Source of the DNA: Bugula neritina
Lineage: Eukaryota > Bryozoa > Gymnolaemata > Cheilostomatida > Bugulidae
Length of the DNA: 64,000 nt
Direction of reading: 5' to 3'
Assembly (NCBI GenBank): GCA_964035545.1
Contig: OZ037767.1
Span: 9,476,207-9,540,206, forward strand
A program made the position numbers and the translations under genes. The notes under the pieces are model-generated. The model did not search any database. It saw only the letters and a program-made list of their open reading frames with translations, and was not told the origin of the DNA. Below are positions 38,290 through 51,194 of this stretch, in pieces (position 1 is the first letter of the stretch; every line of letters begins with the position of its first letter).

Positions 38290-41200
38290 ACCGTAAGAGA
38301 AATAATTAGGGTAATGAACTTACAACTCCAAGGATATAAAAACATGCACATTTACGTTGAACATTTTTTTAAAAATCTTTTAGCTATTTGCAAATGGAGC
38401 CATAATAAAATACCGCCAGTCTTGAATAACTGTGATCTGAGGCTATTTGTACTTACAGTTTATGAAGGTATACCACATACCCTCCTTGAACCAGTTATAT
38501 GCATAAATAACAAGAATAGTAAATTTCCCAAAATGTATTTATTATATACCTTCAATCTCGAGAGTTACTTGGCAAATGATTTTAATTTTCTAAGAAAAGT
38601 GCAATGAGCCATATAACCTGTACACTGACCATATAATATATGATAATGTGCTAAGTTGCAATATAATGAATAGCAATAAGCCATAAGCCTTCAACATTCC
38701 AGAGCTAGCTACAACACAAACACAATTGTATATAATAAAAGACTATAAAGGTGGATGTCCATTACATAATTGCATTCAAATTTTCAGATATATTAACTCA
38801 TTTTCTGCAGCAACTCATTTTCTTGCTTCAGGCTACCACTCTAATATTAAACTAAACAATTCTTAGGTTCAGGAAAATTTATAAAATCACAGGTCCACAT
38901 TGAAAACAAGGATTCATTATAGGGATGATTAAATGGTGTAGAAGGATATATGGGGAATACAGGTTCAATATTAGACCATTTTTGAATAATAATACATTAT
39001 AAAGTGGAATAAAAATTACATGCATGTGATAGGGAATAGCTACTTCCAGTTTCAAATATAATTGTTAGCATTATGGTGTCTCTACTAAATGTCTAAACAT
39101 TATCTTCACAATAGTCACTCTTCAGAGTTTAGATCAACTCTAATAGTGACTTGAATTGCGAGGTTATTTCAAGTTTATATTCGTTATCATTTCTTTAATA
39201 AAATGAATCCAAGCTTTTTAAATCCCAGTAGAATAGTATATCAAAAGATTTACTAAGTGTTTCTAAACTACATATTCCACTCTAGTACTCAATATACTTG
39301 AATTTCTCAATTTCGGACTTATAATAACTAATCGGCTAGCTTGGTTCAAATGTAAACTTAAAGATAAATTCTGATGTTGCATAATTTTTCAATTGCTATA
39401 AATCATAATGCAGGATTAAAAAACATTGAAATGGTTGAATTATACATTGCTTAAAATTCAAACATAAAATGTCCTTTGAATTAAAAGTTTTTAATCACTT
39501 AGCCAAAAATTTATACAAAGAGCAATTTGTCATTAATTTAATATCACATCATACACATATAAGGATGTGTAAGCATTCATGGTTTGTAAAGGTGCAATAT
39601 TTCTGCAAAATGGCTTTGATTTGATAAGGCATGTTATTACTCTTGATGGAAGAAGCAAAATAAAGATAGCAGCTCTAGAATTTATTTGCTGGCTCTTTGT
39701 CTTCACTCATTCTTTTATGATTAAGAAGTTAACAATATACTTGTGAGGTTAATTAGATCATCTTTTTGTATATCCCTATGAGAGATTGATCATAATTATC
39801 AGCTGAATGCAGATAAAATCTAAAATCACGACAATACAAAACACTTTAATATGTTTTATATAAACAAATAGTTTTAAGACTAAAATATTACCAATGCTTG
39901 TCGGCTCAGATAAAAGCAGGTATTCACACAGTATGGTATGCGTTCTAACACTGCCTATACTCTGCCATAAGATGTACCACAACTGAAATCTGTTAGCTTA
40001 CAGTACGTGTTGTGTGGCTAGCAACCCTTGACAGCTGAATATGCTGCAACCAACGTGAGTATTGTATCATTATTAGGACATCTTCTTAATTCAAAGATTG
40101 TAAAAAAATATTTTTAAAATAATTTCAGAAGCAACAAGTGTAAAATTTGTATCTAACTTTCCTTATAGTTTGCTATTATAGAAGTGCATACTATGGTATG
40201 TACAATATAACATAAAAGTATGCTACTACATATTGTACATAAATCAAGTATACTATTATGTTTATATTAATTAAATTTCCTCTGTAAACTGGTAAGAAAT
40301 TGTACTATTTGTTTCCATTTTAAATATAAATTTTATATACTTGTGTGCTTTGCATATGAAAAGAAGCCTTGATATTATTATTCACATACAGACTAATAAG
40401 CAATGCTAAATGTTTTACAAAATTATATTTTCAATTAATGCAATATTTGCTTTACTTTTTTCTTACATATATAATATATTATGTAAAAATGAATAAAGCT
40501 TTCATATTGTTTTACTGAACAATATTTTACAATAAGGTACATTTATATGTAGATTATGAAAAATCACAATAACCTTTATGATAAGGTTTAAATAAATATC
40601 ATTTGCTTATAACAAAATATTACTAGATTTATATATTATATTTTATTGTTGCCTATTATATTATTTAACTTATATTTATTGTATATCACAATATCATGAC
40701 ATTGTAATATATTATAATTATTGTATTATATAGTGTTTAGATGGATTGTATTATAATATCTTATATTATATTATACTATAATTATTATATATTTTATTAT
40801 ATTGCTTATATCATATTATGCTATATTATATTACATTATATATTTCATTATATCTAAACATAATAGCTAAGCTACTGCTCTACAGTAAAACCGATTGAAG
40901 GCATAAATTTTAGAATTTTTTGTTCTTTCTGAAATTTGCACAATTAGCACTATGAAAAAAATTTCATTATAATATAATTATGAAGGCATTGCCTTCATAA
41001 TTATATTATTATTATAAGTATATTGTATATTATATATACATATATTACATATTATATATATATTATATTATATATTATATTATATAGTATATACTACAAT
41101 TGAAATGCTTTGAAAATTAATAATATACCAAGCTTAAAATAATTACTATTATGATAGTAAATTTGCTACATGTATCTTTAGAAAATGTGTTAAGCTAGGG

Positions 41201-42290
41201 TAACATATGTTAACGTGAATATGACTGCCTTTAATAATAAGAACTAACTTTGTGACTATAAAGGGTCCCTTTTATAGTCAACAAATATTCGTGAACTTGA
41301 TGGATACTCCTACAGCGTACATGTACATACAGAACTACATAAATCTTTCACTGCCAAATATCATATAGAGCTGAAATATCTTATATACAGGAAGTTTCTA
41401 ATTATGCTGAACATCATAACTAATTAATAATATTAAAACAAATTCTAAACTGAATACAGATGAAAGTCTGTGTTTAAGTTACACGCAAATTATTTTCAAT
41501 AAAACAAACTACAAGAACTTTAATTTTTTCAATCTATGTTAATTTTGCTGAAATTAATTCATTTTCAACAATTTTATATTTTCTGGTCACCTTTATAACC
41601 ATTTTCCCAGTGTGAGCTTGCTCTGTTTTTATGACAACATAACAATATTATTAATGTTACATATGTTAAATAATAAGACACCATAACAATATGGTAATAT
41701 GAAAAAAGTTATATATGTTATATAATATGACAACATAACAATAAGGTAATATTACTAATGTTATATATGCTATACGCAACAAATGCGTCAATTCTATTGC
41801 CTATGTTCTCTTGTTCAAGTAGTACCATAACAGCTGTGTTATGTTTATGAGTTATTGTGGTCTCATCATGTAAATTTAGTTTTTCAAATCTAATCAGATA
41901 CAAGTATTCAGTATTGAGAAATATTCACATGTGCTTGTTGCAAGCACCTGCATTTTGAATGACTAGCAGGTGATCTCCTATATAATATAGTTTTTGTATG
42001 TAAGCAAGACCAAACGCATTTAACATTAGTAAATAGTTCAACTTTATATTTTACTTGAAAGAGTTGCAACTGTTGGCATTAGAACGCCTGCCTTTATTAT
42101 AACTTAAAATTCCACATAACTAACTTCAAACAAGGTGAATATAATGTCAATACACCAGCATTATAAAGGTGAGTGGGGTCATTAATAAATGCATGGCTTT
42201 GTTGAAGTTTGACTTTAATTCATGAAGAGTGTCATGTTAGTGCATCAAAGGTAGAACTACAAGTCATAGATGTGTGTTGGCGCAATAATC
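38290..42290. other. AT-rich intergenic DNA, DNAJA to NPAS4
   Basis: Very AT-rich, with long TATATTATA runs at 40.6-41.1 kb and a palindrome at 40970-41008. No exon with family resemblance or supporting splice sites was recognised; short frames (e.g. 38314-38607) look random. Confidence 0.6.
40970..41008. repeat. Perfect 39-bp palindrome
   Basis: TAATATAATTATGAAGGCA, a single central T, then its exact reverse complement. The GAAGGC core stands out from the surrounding pure AT sequence. Confidence 0.85.
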
Positions 42291-42293
42291 ATT

Positions 42294-42741
42294 AGTAATG
42301 TACTGTGTATAAGGACATATTTTATATACCATGTACCATAAGTTAGCTATACAATTTTCTGATATATATTATAGCTACTGTATCATATAGCATATGACAT
42401 ATATATGTAATATACAAAGCTGTTTGTGTAATGTTAATCAGATGTATAGTACTGTGCAGTCTTGCTCTTTAGTAGATCTATTTCAAACTTAAATAGCCCT
42501 GGCCATTTGAACAAATAAAATTCTTAATTATTTATTTGTTTATGGATATTATTTATTCAGTATAGTATTTATTTATTTATGTATAAACATTAGTAATGTA
42601 CTGCATATAAGCCATATTTTATATACCGTGTACCATAAGTTAGTTATACTATTTTCTGATATATATATTATAGCTACTGTATCATATAGCATATAATATT
42701 GACCTATATATGTCATGCATATATAAAAGCTGTTTGTATAA
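42294..42741. repeat. Direct repeat pair upstream of the NPAS4-like gene
   Basis: A block of about 140 bp (AGTAATGTACTG ... AAAGCTGTTTGT) at 42294-42431 recurs at 42591-42739 with about 85-90% identity by eye. The second copy ends at the predicted start codon and includes TATATAAAAG. The copies could be promoter duplications or two copies of an unknown repeat. Confidence 0.75.
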
Positions 42742-45700
42742 ATGGTCTCTTGTAGGTGGATTGAGCAGGTAACTCCCGTGATCACAAAATCCTCCAAACA
42801 AAGAAGGGAGTTGATAAATCAGGAAATAGATTATATAAGAACTCTACTTCCGGTAAGGAACAGATCTTTGCAGCGTCTCAGTCAACTGGAGGTCATGAGT
42901 ATGGCTTGCATACATATTAGAAGGTGCCATTTCCTTGGTCAGCCATGTAAGTGTTATATTATTATTTACATGTTATAATGTGTAAGTGGAATATTATTAT
43001 GTAACATGTAAATGTAATATTGTTATGTAACATGTAAATGTAATATTGTTATGTAACATGTAAGTGTAGCATCATTATGTACATGTTGTAACAAAGTAAG
43101 TGGAATATCATTATGTACGTGTAAGTGTTATACCATTATGTATATGTAACATGTGTTATATCATTACGCAACGTGTGATATGTAAGTGTAATATTATGGT
43201 GTACATGTAACATTATTTCTATAGTCTCTACTATATGACAACTTCAGTCAGTTTTCTCAGCTCGTTTTAAAAAAATTATATACTAAATAGAAACTAGCTT
43301 TTATAAGATTTTCTAAAAGTTTCAGATGACAATATTTTATTTCTTATAAGTGGTGTAATTGCAGATAACATAAGCTGACTTCACAAACATCTAGTGAAAT
43401 GTTAGTATTATTGTATTATAAAATTATATTATAGAAAGATATATGCAAGGCAAGTACCATTACTCTAAAACACAATGTAGTGTGAGATTATATGGCAGTA
43501 TATTATTGCTTTTGGTTAGCTTTATAATTATTATGTAAAAGTTATTCATATGTCAAGGGAGCAGCCTGGGTCTAGGGGTTAGAGCATTTGCCTAGTAAGC
43601 ATGAAGTGATTGGTTCGAGGCCTGACAAAGGCTATTAGTTAATGTTAAGAAGAGCATCCTGTCATAATTGCTTATGTGCCCAATCTGAATAAATCCTTAG
43701 CCCTATTTAAAGGATTGCTCAATCTTAGTTTATTACAATCACATTATAATTATGAACTATAATCAAATGTGTATGCAAACAATTGTGACTTTGCAAAGGG
43801 ATATGTGCCTAGAAAACAGCTTTTCAAAATTCCAATTTTGAGGGAGGTAAAATTTTCAGCCATGAAAAAGAATAGCCTAATACGTGACGTGTGAACGCCA
43901 GTAACTACGCTGCACGTGCTAACTATAACGCTAGTATTCAAGGTTGCCGAGCACAACATCAACCAATAACGCTCAAGCAGTTACAGTGCGCTATATAGGT
44001 CAGCTTTGGTGTGCCCTTAACATTGCACAATCTGACCTGGTTTAGAACGATCGCAGGCATCCATCCTAAAGAATGCATGTTTTGCAATGCTTTTTTTAAT
44101 GTTTACAAGCAAAATATGGCCTAATGTTATCACATGCATGTTATTTAAAATGTCAAAAAACTATAGATTGAGATAATTCACATTTGCACTTCTATAAATA
44201 TACAAATTACGAGCTGAAAGATCACATCTCACAGTCATATTTCTATAGTTATTCATTTGTATAGTCACGTGACCAGCAGGAATGCTGGCGCTGTTACGTC
44301 ACATTTCCCAGCTCATTTCAAAATTGGCGTTTTGGCTGTTACCAAACTACACCCTCAACTTCAACTAACTTTTTCTACCTTTGGTCAAATGCTTTTTGTC
44401 AATGCATGCTTAGAAAAACACAATATTATGTGTGTTTGACCTAAATGGCCATTTATTAGACAAGATAGAGCAATCCTTTAACAAAAACTCCTTTCATCAG
44501 GGGTTTTCTCACAGAGATGGTTACTATAAACTAGGTGAGTTATTCCTATGTCAATGGTATAAATTTATGCAAGCCTTTACAGTTTTGAATTTATACTGTT
44601 CAAATTTTTAAAGAATAATAGTGACCATAGAGACCTTCAAATTCCATACCCATAGGGGTAACTGTAGGACTGAAAGCGATCTAAGATCCAACAGCAATAA
44701 ACTTACCCATTTTTCAAACAAGCAAAATTTATTGTTTTCACTTTTAGCTCATTGTTTAAAACATCTGAGAGAGGAGTGCACCTGAGGCCCTCACCTGTTG
44801 GACTTTTAATAGAATAGAGAACATCCATTGTGTGACTATGTCACAATAAACAACTAAATTCTATATTCATTACTAGAATAGCATTTTCTTTGTTTTCAGC
44901 CATAACTTTTTAGCAAAACTACATATAATAAAACTCAATTAAAGCTGTTAGTTCAATGTACAAGTTGTTATAAGCATAGTTAAATACTTTCCATTATGTT
45001 ATAGTATGCCATAATATTATAGTCTGTTGTTATTTTTTTTTTACAAAATAATAAAATTATTTTTTAAAAATACATATATATGCTATAATGATTGAACAAA
45101 ATTGGTTGCTCACACCTGTGAAATATCTTTACACACATTATTGCTTTGAATAAAAGTTGTGATCTGTGTTGTGTTTAAACTAATGAGTAGCTTCTCAGCC
45201 TTCCAGGGCAATGCATGTGTGCATGCCGTTACTTAAACTTTAAGCAATTCTTTGACAACTCTTCAAATGTTAAAAATAAAATAAATTCGCCAAAACTTAA
45301 TATTTTTACATGAAAATTGCTCAATTTATGTTATTGAAAGCACATAATGATGATGTTTATTATTCTTTAGTGTTTACACAAAACGAAGAAGATGAAGAAG
45401 ATATTCTAATGCATGCAGTACCTGGGTTCTTCTTAGTGTGTACCAGTGATGGGAAACTAGTCTACATCTCTCCAAATGTTACTGATTTTCTTGGGCACTC
45501 TACCGTAAATATTTAACATTAGTTAACCCTTGTGTAAGCTAACCCTTAGTGTAAGCTAACCTTTAGTGTGAGCTAACCCTTAGTGTGAGCTAACCCATAA
45601 TGTGATTATACTGCCATGAATATTATGCCTCATGCTAAAAGTATCCCAAATTTCCCTATAAAACAACTTAAAGTTGAACAATATAAAAATAGTTTATTTT

Positions 45701-48700
45701 GTATAAACCATAAAATTGATAGAATATTTTTAGAAAATTTACAATATCTTCTATTAACCCAATTTTGCACGTCTTGTCAACTTTGGTGTAATGGATAGAT
45801 TTAATAGCCCTTTCATAAAAAATTATAGTTAAATCAATGCTGATTAGGCACCAAGAGAATATTGTGATGCTATTAAAGCAGGTTACCTGATAGCTGAAAC
45901 TCATGACTAAAACACTTCAAGTTATAACATCTTAATTTCAGATTTCATTTTACACCTCTGGGAATGCTTTATTTTAGTTTGCAAAACTTCATGATACTGA
46001 ATTTAAAACCTTAGATTTGAAAACTGTATACGCACTCTATAAGATCAGCTTGTGGTTTGATTTTGAGCAATGCGGGAATAGTTAAAGATAACTTGGTAAA
46101 ATTATTGAAAATATACGTTATAGCATTAAAAATCAATTTCTAAGTGACTACCACACTATACATCTATTATGTTTTATGATATTATAGATAGATATAACGA
46201 AGCAAGGAGACAATATCTACGATATAGTTGACACTCGTGACCATTCTGAGATCAAAGCCTCCTTAACAGACTGGAGTTCTGCAGAAATTAATTTTAGGTG
46301 CAGAATAGCCTTGTCTAGGTACACACGACGCCAGTCTAGTTTCTTTGATGAAAAGGTATTTTAGTCATAGAATAACACTAAGTGTTAGAAATTATAACTA
46401 TCGTGCTGTTGCCAATACAGCAGATATAATATGTCAAATGATCATACACATATCTTTTGGTATTTCACTTTCAACCTCACTTTTTCTGAATTAACTTAAA
46501 AAGTGTAATTAAATAACAGTTATTATATTAAAGTATTTTGTAATATGTACTTTGATCTCAACTTAATTTTAGCCAATACAAGTTTCGGGGTACTACACAA
46601 TGCCGGCAGATTGCTCAGCGTTTCAAGGACCCGTTTTTATTGGGTTATGCACACCAATATTATCTCCCGCAATAAAGAAATCTATACTCTATCGAACATC
46701 AACGTCTTTCACATCAGTTCATCACATAGATATGACTTTTATGGAAGCTTCTCACTTGTGAGTTTATGCAGACGAAACCTATGACCTCTAACCTTAGTAC
46801 TTATGACCTTCAACCTTATGACCTCTGCAGTCATGTGGCTTGAGTGCTTTAGAATACATTGCGGTACTGTAGGGGCACACAATAACTATGGAGAACACTT
46901 TGGAACTTTATAATAAATTTAAATAATACAGAGTAATTTTTCTAAATGTGCAAACTTGGGGCTATATTATGGAAAAATAAAAATAATACTGACCTATATT
47001 ATTTTAAACTTTAATAGAATTTATTTTGGCTTTTGGCAAAACTGTAAGCAGTTGAATTTAATATAATACTTTTTTATCAAGTTTATACTCGTAAATACTC
47101 TACACAAATATGAGGTCACAGGCAATAGGTTTTTTGATAATCTTAATTTGTAAATACTGTATTTCAGAAATGTATCATGATGCATAAAGTTTAAATGAAT
47201 TTATATAAAACAATAAAATAAATTATATAGGTGTGAGCACTACCTAGGTTTGAAAGAAACAGAACTTGTTGGGAGATCATGGTATGAGTTTTTATCACCG
47301 GACACATTATCGACAGCCGCAGAGCATCATTTAAAAGGTGATCTAAACTGTAGTCACTAAGTTACACACATGCACACACACACACACACACGCACCCACA
47401 CACACACACACACACATATATATAGCATAGGACATTTTTATGATTGTTTTGTGTTCGAGTTTGTGTGCAATCTCTTCAAATTAAATAATGTTTTTATATT
47501 TTGTAGCAATTAATAGTTGTAGTTATCTCTTGCTCAAATATATCAGTTTGTAGTTTCAGAAAGTTATGATGCTGAGAGTACGTCTGTATTTTATGGTAGA
47601 GTAGCTAGACCAGACGGCACTGGGTTCCCTGCAGCTTTCTTCTTACATATTCATAAGACTGAGGAGCAGACCTACATAGTCTGTACCGTTCAAGCTCTAA
47701 GGTAACTTCGCCACAGCTAGAGCTACTTCCAACATCACAAATACGACTAAAATCTTTGGATTTGCTTCCTACACCAACTCTATGTTACTTTCTTGTTGCT
47801 GAGCTCAATAGCTCATATTATATAAGTTAATTTGCAAACTCGGTTTTTGTGGTCTTATCACTAAAATCCTGCTTAACATTGTGCGATAATAGTATGCTGA
47901 CAGAACTCCTTTCCCACCTGTGAACCTTTGGTATGTAACCAAATCTTCCACCTAAATGCACTCAGTGAATCATACAGTCATAATTCCTAGGCTTCCTCTG
48001 TATAATAGGGGAAAGAATTTATTAATCAGATTTCTGTTTAAAATGTTGGTGTATATATGGATAAGTCCTTAGCCTGCTTTAAAGAAACCCTTTTCATCAG
48101 GGTTTCGCACAGGGATGGCGACCGTAAACTTGCATGAGTTTTGATAGTAGATACACTAAAGAAGAAATCTGCTACATCATCTCTATCATATTGCTATGCT
48201 GTAGGGAGGACTATGACTTTCCTAGCTTAACCTATGACTCCCGAGATGGTAAAGAGTGTTCAGAAAGAGTTTCCCGGGATTATCAACCATCTTCTCCACA
48301 AGCCTTTGAGGTTGCCATGGACAACCACTGGTCTCTAAAAGTGACTCATCCCTCCTATGATATGGGTCAGGGTCACCAATCCCTAGCTTCTCACCTTTAC
48401 ACACCCTCTCTTTACTCAACATTTTACACTTATTCTATTAACCACCCACAAAACATAGAGAGACAGGAACATTCTAGAACACCACCATCTTACACAAAAA
48501 CACCCCTTCACAGGTAAATCAACTTGCAGTATGGCACTAAGGCAGTCAACGTCCTATATTCTCAACATGACTTTAAAAGCATATTTGATCTCATAAAATT
48601 AGTTAAAAAGATTAGAGCTATTAGAAAGCAGCACTGCTCCTTTGTCCTGCAGTCACTCCAGCACGCCATTAATTGCCATTGCCATACACTACCTCTTTTT

Positions 48701-49937
48701 CTATGGTTGGCCACATTGTCTCCTAACCTGATCATACTGGCAAGCATAATATATTTGAGTTCAGATAGCAGTCTATTGGTTTAAAACTCAGCGACCGTAA
48801 CTCATAGGTATGTGAAGTTCTCATGCTAGCATGTAGACTAAAATATGGAACTTAAGCTTTACCAAAAAGCAGTTCTTGTTTATCTTTACTCTATTTCTAA
48901 CTTCACTCTCCATGTTCTTTTCTTCTCACATTAAACGACCTGGCCATGACATTCACAAGGTCATCACAGGTCTTCTTGCTTGTTTCAATTATCTAACAAC
49001 TTTTAAAGACTCATTAACTCCCATTGTGATCATACCTCCAGTCTTTAGCTGCTTTTCTCTTTCATATACAGTGATGTATGCAAACAGTGCACACGCAATA
49101 TGCTGTATTTCAGACCTAGTGGAGGACTAGTCATGGTAGCCCCTGAGTCTATTTATAACAGGAGCAATAGCAGCAGCCCCCTAAACTACACGGAACTGGG
49201 CGAGTGTCAGCAACTCCAGAACCTTCCTCAACAACACTCGGTAAGAGCAGATCTAAGATTAAATGGCACAGTCTCAATTTCACCTTAAAATGCTGTTTTG
49301 GCCTGTCAAAGAGAATATTCCTATTTTAGAAACTCTAGCAATTTGCTTGACAAGGCTTATTGCTTATTGGATTTCTGCATTTATTTACCAACAACTTTAT
49401 TAGTGGTTTAAAAATTTATTCTATTAAGGATTCAAAACTCTGTCTGTAGTTTTTTTATTACTTAAACTTATAATACAACTTTGATGCTAGATAGTGGCTG
49501 TTGATTTATGGTAAGCCAAATGTAAATAATCAGTGCCTAATGTAAGCATGAGTATAGATGTGAAATATTGCTAAATTTTATTTCCTAAGCTAAACGTTTT
49601 GCATTACAGATTTTTTTATGCTTATTATTCACACATGCCTTAATGTGCATGCTCACCAGCAGTGAGCCATAATACTTTGGAAAACTCTCATCATAGACAC
49701 TAAACAATAATACTTTGACAACTTTCTCAAGTTGGTACTTATATTATTTTTTTTAAGAATGCCTCAAATGAAAAATGCATGTGGGATTTCAATTTGGATA
49801 CTCAAAAGAGACTGTTCACAGAACATCTTTGCCATATATCCAACACATCACCGTCAACTATCTTCGAAACCAATTCAACTTTAACTGTTGGTAGCCATTC
49901 TCCTCAGCATTGCTGGCAGCCACAAGCTGTCCGCTGA
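42742..49937 (+). CDS. NPAS4/dysfusion-like bHLH-PAS transcription factor
   Basis: Nuclear factor expected to dimerise with ARNT. Nine exons: 42742-42946, 45371-45504, 46188-46355, 46573-46757, 47231-47337, 47554-47701, 48205-48513, 49114-49240, 49758-49937; 1563 nt, 520 aa. The bHLH (about residues 16-66) has the unusual NPAS4-type basic region KSSKQRRELINQEI and MSMACIHIRR, comparable to human MSLACIYTRK. PAS-A (about 80-200) includes PGFFLVCTSDGKLVYIS, FLGHS and GDNIYDIVD; human NPAS4 has PGFLLVFTAEGKLLYLS and GDSIYDIID. PAS-B (about 210-315) includes YLGLKETELVGRSWYEFLSP. The C-terminus is Ser/Pro/Gln-rich, as in an activation domain, and shorter than in vertebrate NPAS4. The ATG at 42742 is uncertain: TCTTGTAG at 42748-42755 could be an acceptor for an upstream exon. 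Exon 6 has two in-frame acceptors (47554 or 47560). Confidence 0.9.
42944..43205 (+). repeat. Donor-like ATGTAAGTG tandem array
   Basis: About eight imperfect 25-35-bp units of the form ATGTAAGTGNAATATTATTATGTAAC. The first coincides with the exon 1 donor CCAT|GTAAGTG. At least four later units keep GTAAGTG, so intron 1 starts with a series of possible 5' splice sites. Confidence 0.75.
43559..44540 (+). mobile_element. tRNA-derived SINE split by a MITE
   Basis: Head: GGGGTTAGAGCATTTGCCTA (A box), then CTAGTAA resembling a Thr(AGT) anticodon loop, and GGTTCGAGGCC (B box). Body: AGAGCATCCTGTCATAATTG. The SINE breaks at 43710 and resumes at 44482 with CTCCTTTCATCAGGGGTTTT and GGTTACTATAAACTAGGTGA. 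The four copies at 4.0, 43.6, 48.1 and 51.6 kb share this 3' tail. Located in intron 1 of the NPAS4-like gene. Confidence 0.88.
43711..44477. mobile_element. piggyBac-type MITE nested in the SINE
   Basis: A 767-bp insertion with AGGATTGCTC / GAGCAATCCT terminal inverted repeats (similarity extends about 25 bp inward) flanked on both sides by TTAA (43707-43710, 44478-44481), the piggyBac target duplication. Removing it restores the SINE seen elsewhere. There is no transposase frame inside. Confidence 0.9.
47365..47422. repeat. CA microsatellite, intron 5 of the NPAS4-like gene
   Basis: (CA)n with CG and CC interruptions, ending in a short TA run, 28 nt after exon 5. Confidence 0.9.
48056..48142 (+). 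mobile_element. SINE 3' fragment before exon 7
   Basis: Matches the tail of the SINE at 51.6 kb: AAGTCCTTAGC, AAACCCTTTTCATCAGGGTTT, CACAGGGATGG, ACCGTAAACTTGCATGAGTT. It lies 60 nt before exon 7 of the NPAS4-like gene. Confidence 0.8.
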
Positions 49938-50031
49938 GTCAATGGTGAGACAACTCCACAATTGATTGTTGTATAACTGTAATTTGTCTGTCTAGTCATA
50001 TAAACTATTACTCTAGCTGAATTGGTAATTA

Positions 50032-50037
50032 AATAAA
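50032..50037 (+). terminator. Poly(A) signal of the NPAS4-like gene
   Basis: AATAAA, 94 nt after the stop codon. Confidence 0.65.
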
Positions 50038-51194
50038 ATATTGTATTGCGCCTTTTGTGAATGATGAGCAGCTATAAGAGACATGCGAGATACTTTGTGA
50101 ATACCACTAAATAATATTACATGAGCACAACGTATATATTATTATATAACTTATGATGTCCTTTGTTAGCATATTGTAATAAGGAGTTTAATGTTGTAGA
50201 AATATTTTCATTTTTGTTGTTAGAATTTTAATGCCCTTAAACTTTATGGATTGATATTAAAGCTTTGCTAAATTTTGATGTGGATTTATCTATTTTAAGA
50301 TATAAAATTTCTAATCAAGAGTCTTAACAAAATATATGGATTTCTACTGTCATCTCGCACCAAGATGAAGACCTTGGAAATTCTAAGCAGTAAATGCAAA
50401 GCTACGCTGGTTAACAGCATTTTGAAAACACAGCCATTTCAAATAAAGAATATAGGGTAACATCAAATTGCGTTGTCTTTCAAAAAGTAGGCTGAATCAA
50501 GCAAGCTGGCCATGCACTCATTAAAATCATGAATTTACGAGGTTGAGTTGAGTGTAATAATTTGTATATATTAAAAACAGGAAGAAGTGAAACATTCAAC
50601 TAAGCAATGCAACACAAATTAACATTTATTACATGGCAAGCAGAATTGGCTGTTAGAACAAACATATTTATAACAATTAAAACATAGTTTATTTGTGATT
50701 TGCATTGATGTGCATATGCAATATAAATTATCCATAAGAAATGGGAAAAAGTTAAAGGATTAATTGTGTATAATTAGATTTAGAATATTCTTACTTGCTT
50801 TATAGGCCAAGCAATAATTATACTGCAATAAAAACTGGCCTCAAGTGAAAAATAAAATTTATATCACAGCTGTTATTAGCTCGGTTTCAAAAAATTGTCA
50901 AAAATTATTTTTTATAATTATCATTAGTTTATTGCCGTCTTGAGACCATCTGACATATTTTCCGAAGTACAAACTAAACTTTCTAGAAACAAGATTCAGC
51001 CATCGAAGATAGAATAAACATTAAAAACTTTCCACGGGTTAGCTTTCAGTAATAGTAACTACTAATAGACCACGAAACAAGGATAACCACTCTAACAATA
51101 ATAATTAGAAAATTAGCCTAAAACTACAACCAATCAAATTGTATAAAAAATAAAGCTAATCAAAGCTGTAACAGCTACTTGATAATGGAAAAGG
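50038..51194. other. Convergent 3' region, NPAS4-like and SLC25A42
   Basis: AT-rich DNA expected to hold the 3' UTR ends of the two converging genes. No exon or mobile element was recognised. Confidence 0.5.

Noticed and set aside
38150-38290. A heat-shock element in the DNAJA promoter
   Set aside because: Only isolated GAA or TTC triplets with wrong spacing are present; no run of three alternating units.
46573-46784. A 79-codon plus-strand frame from 46545
   Set aside because: It is a shadow frame of exon 4 of the NPAS4-like gene; the PAS frame runs from 46573.
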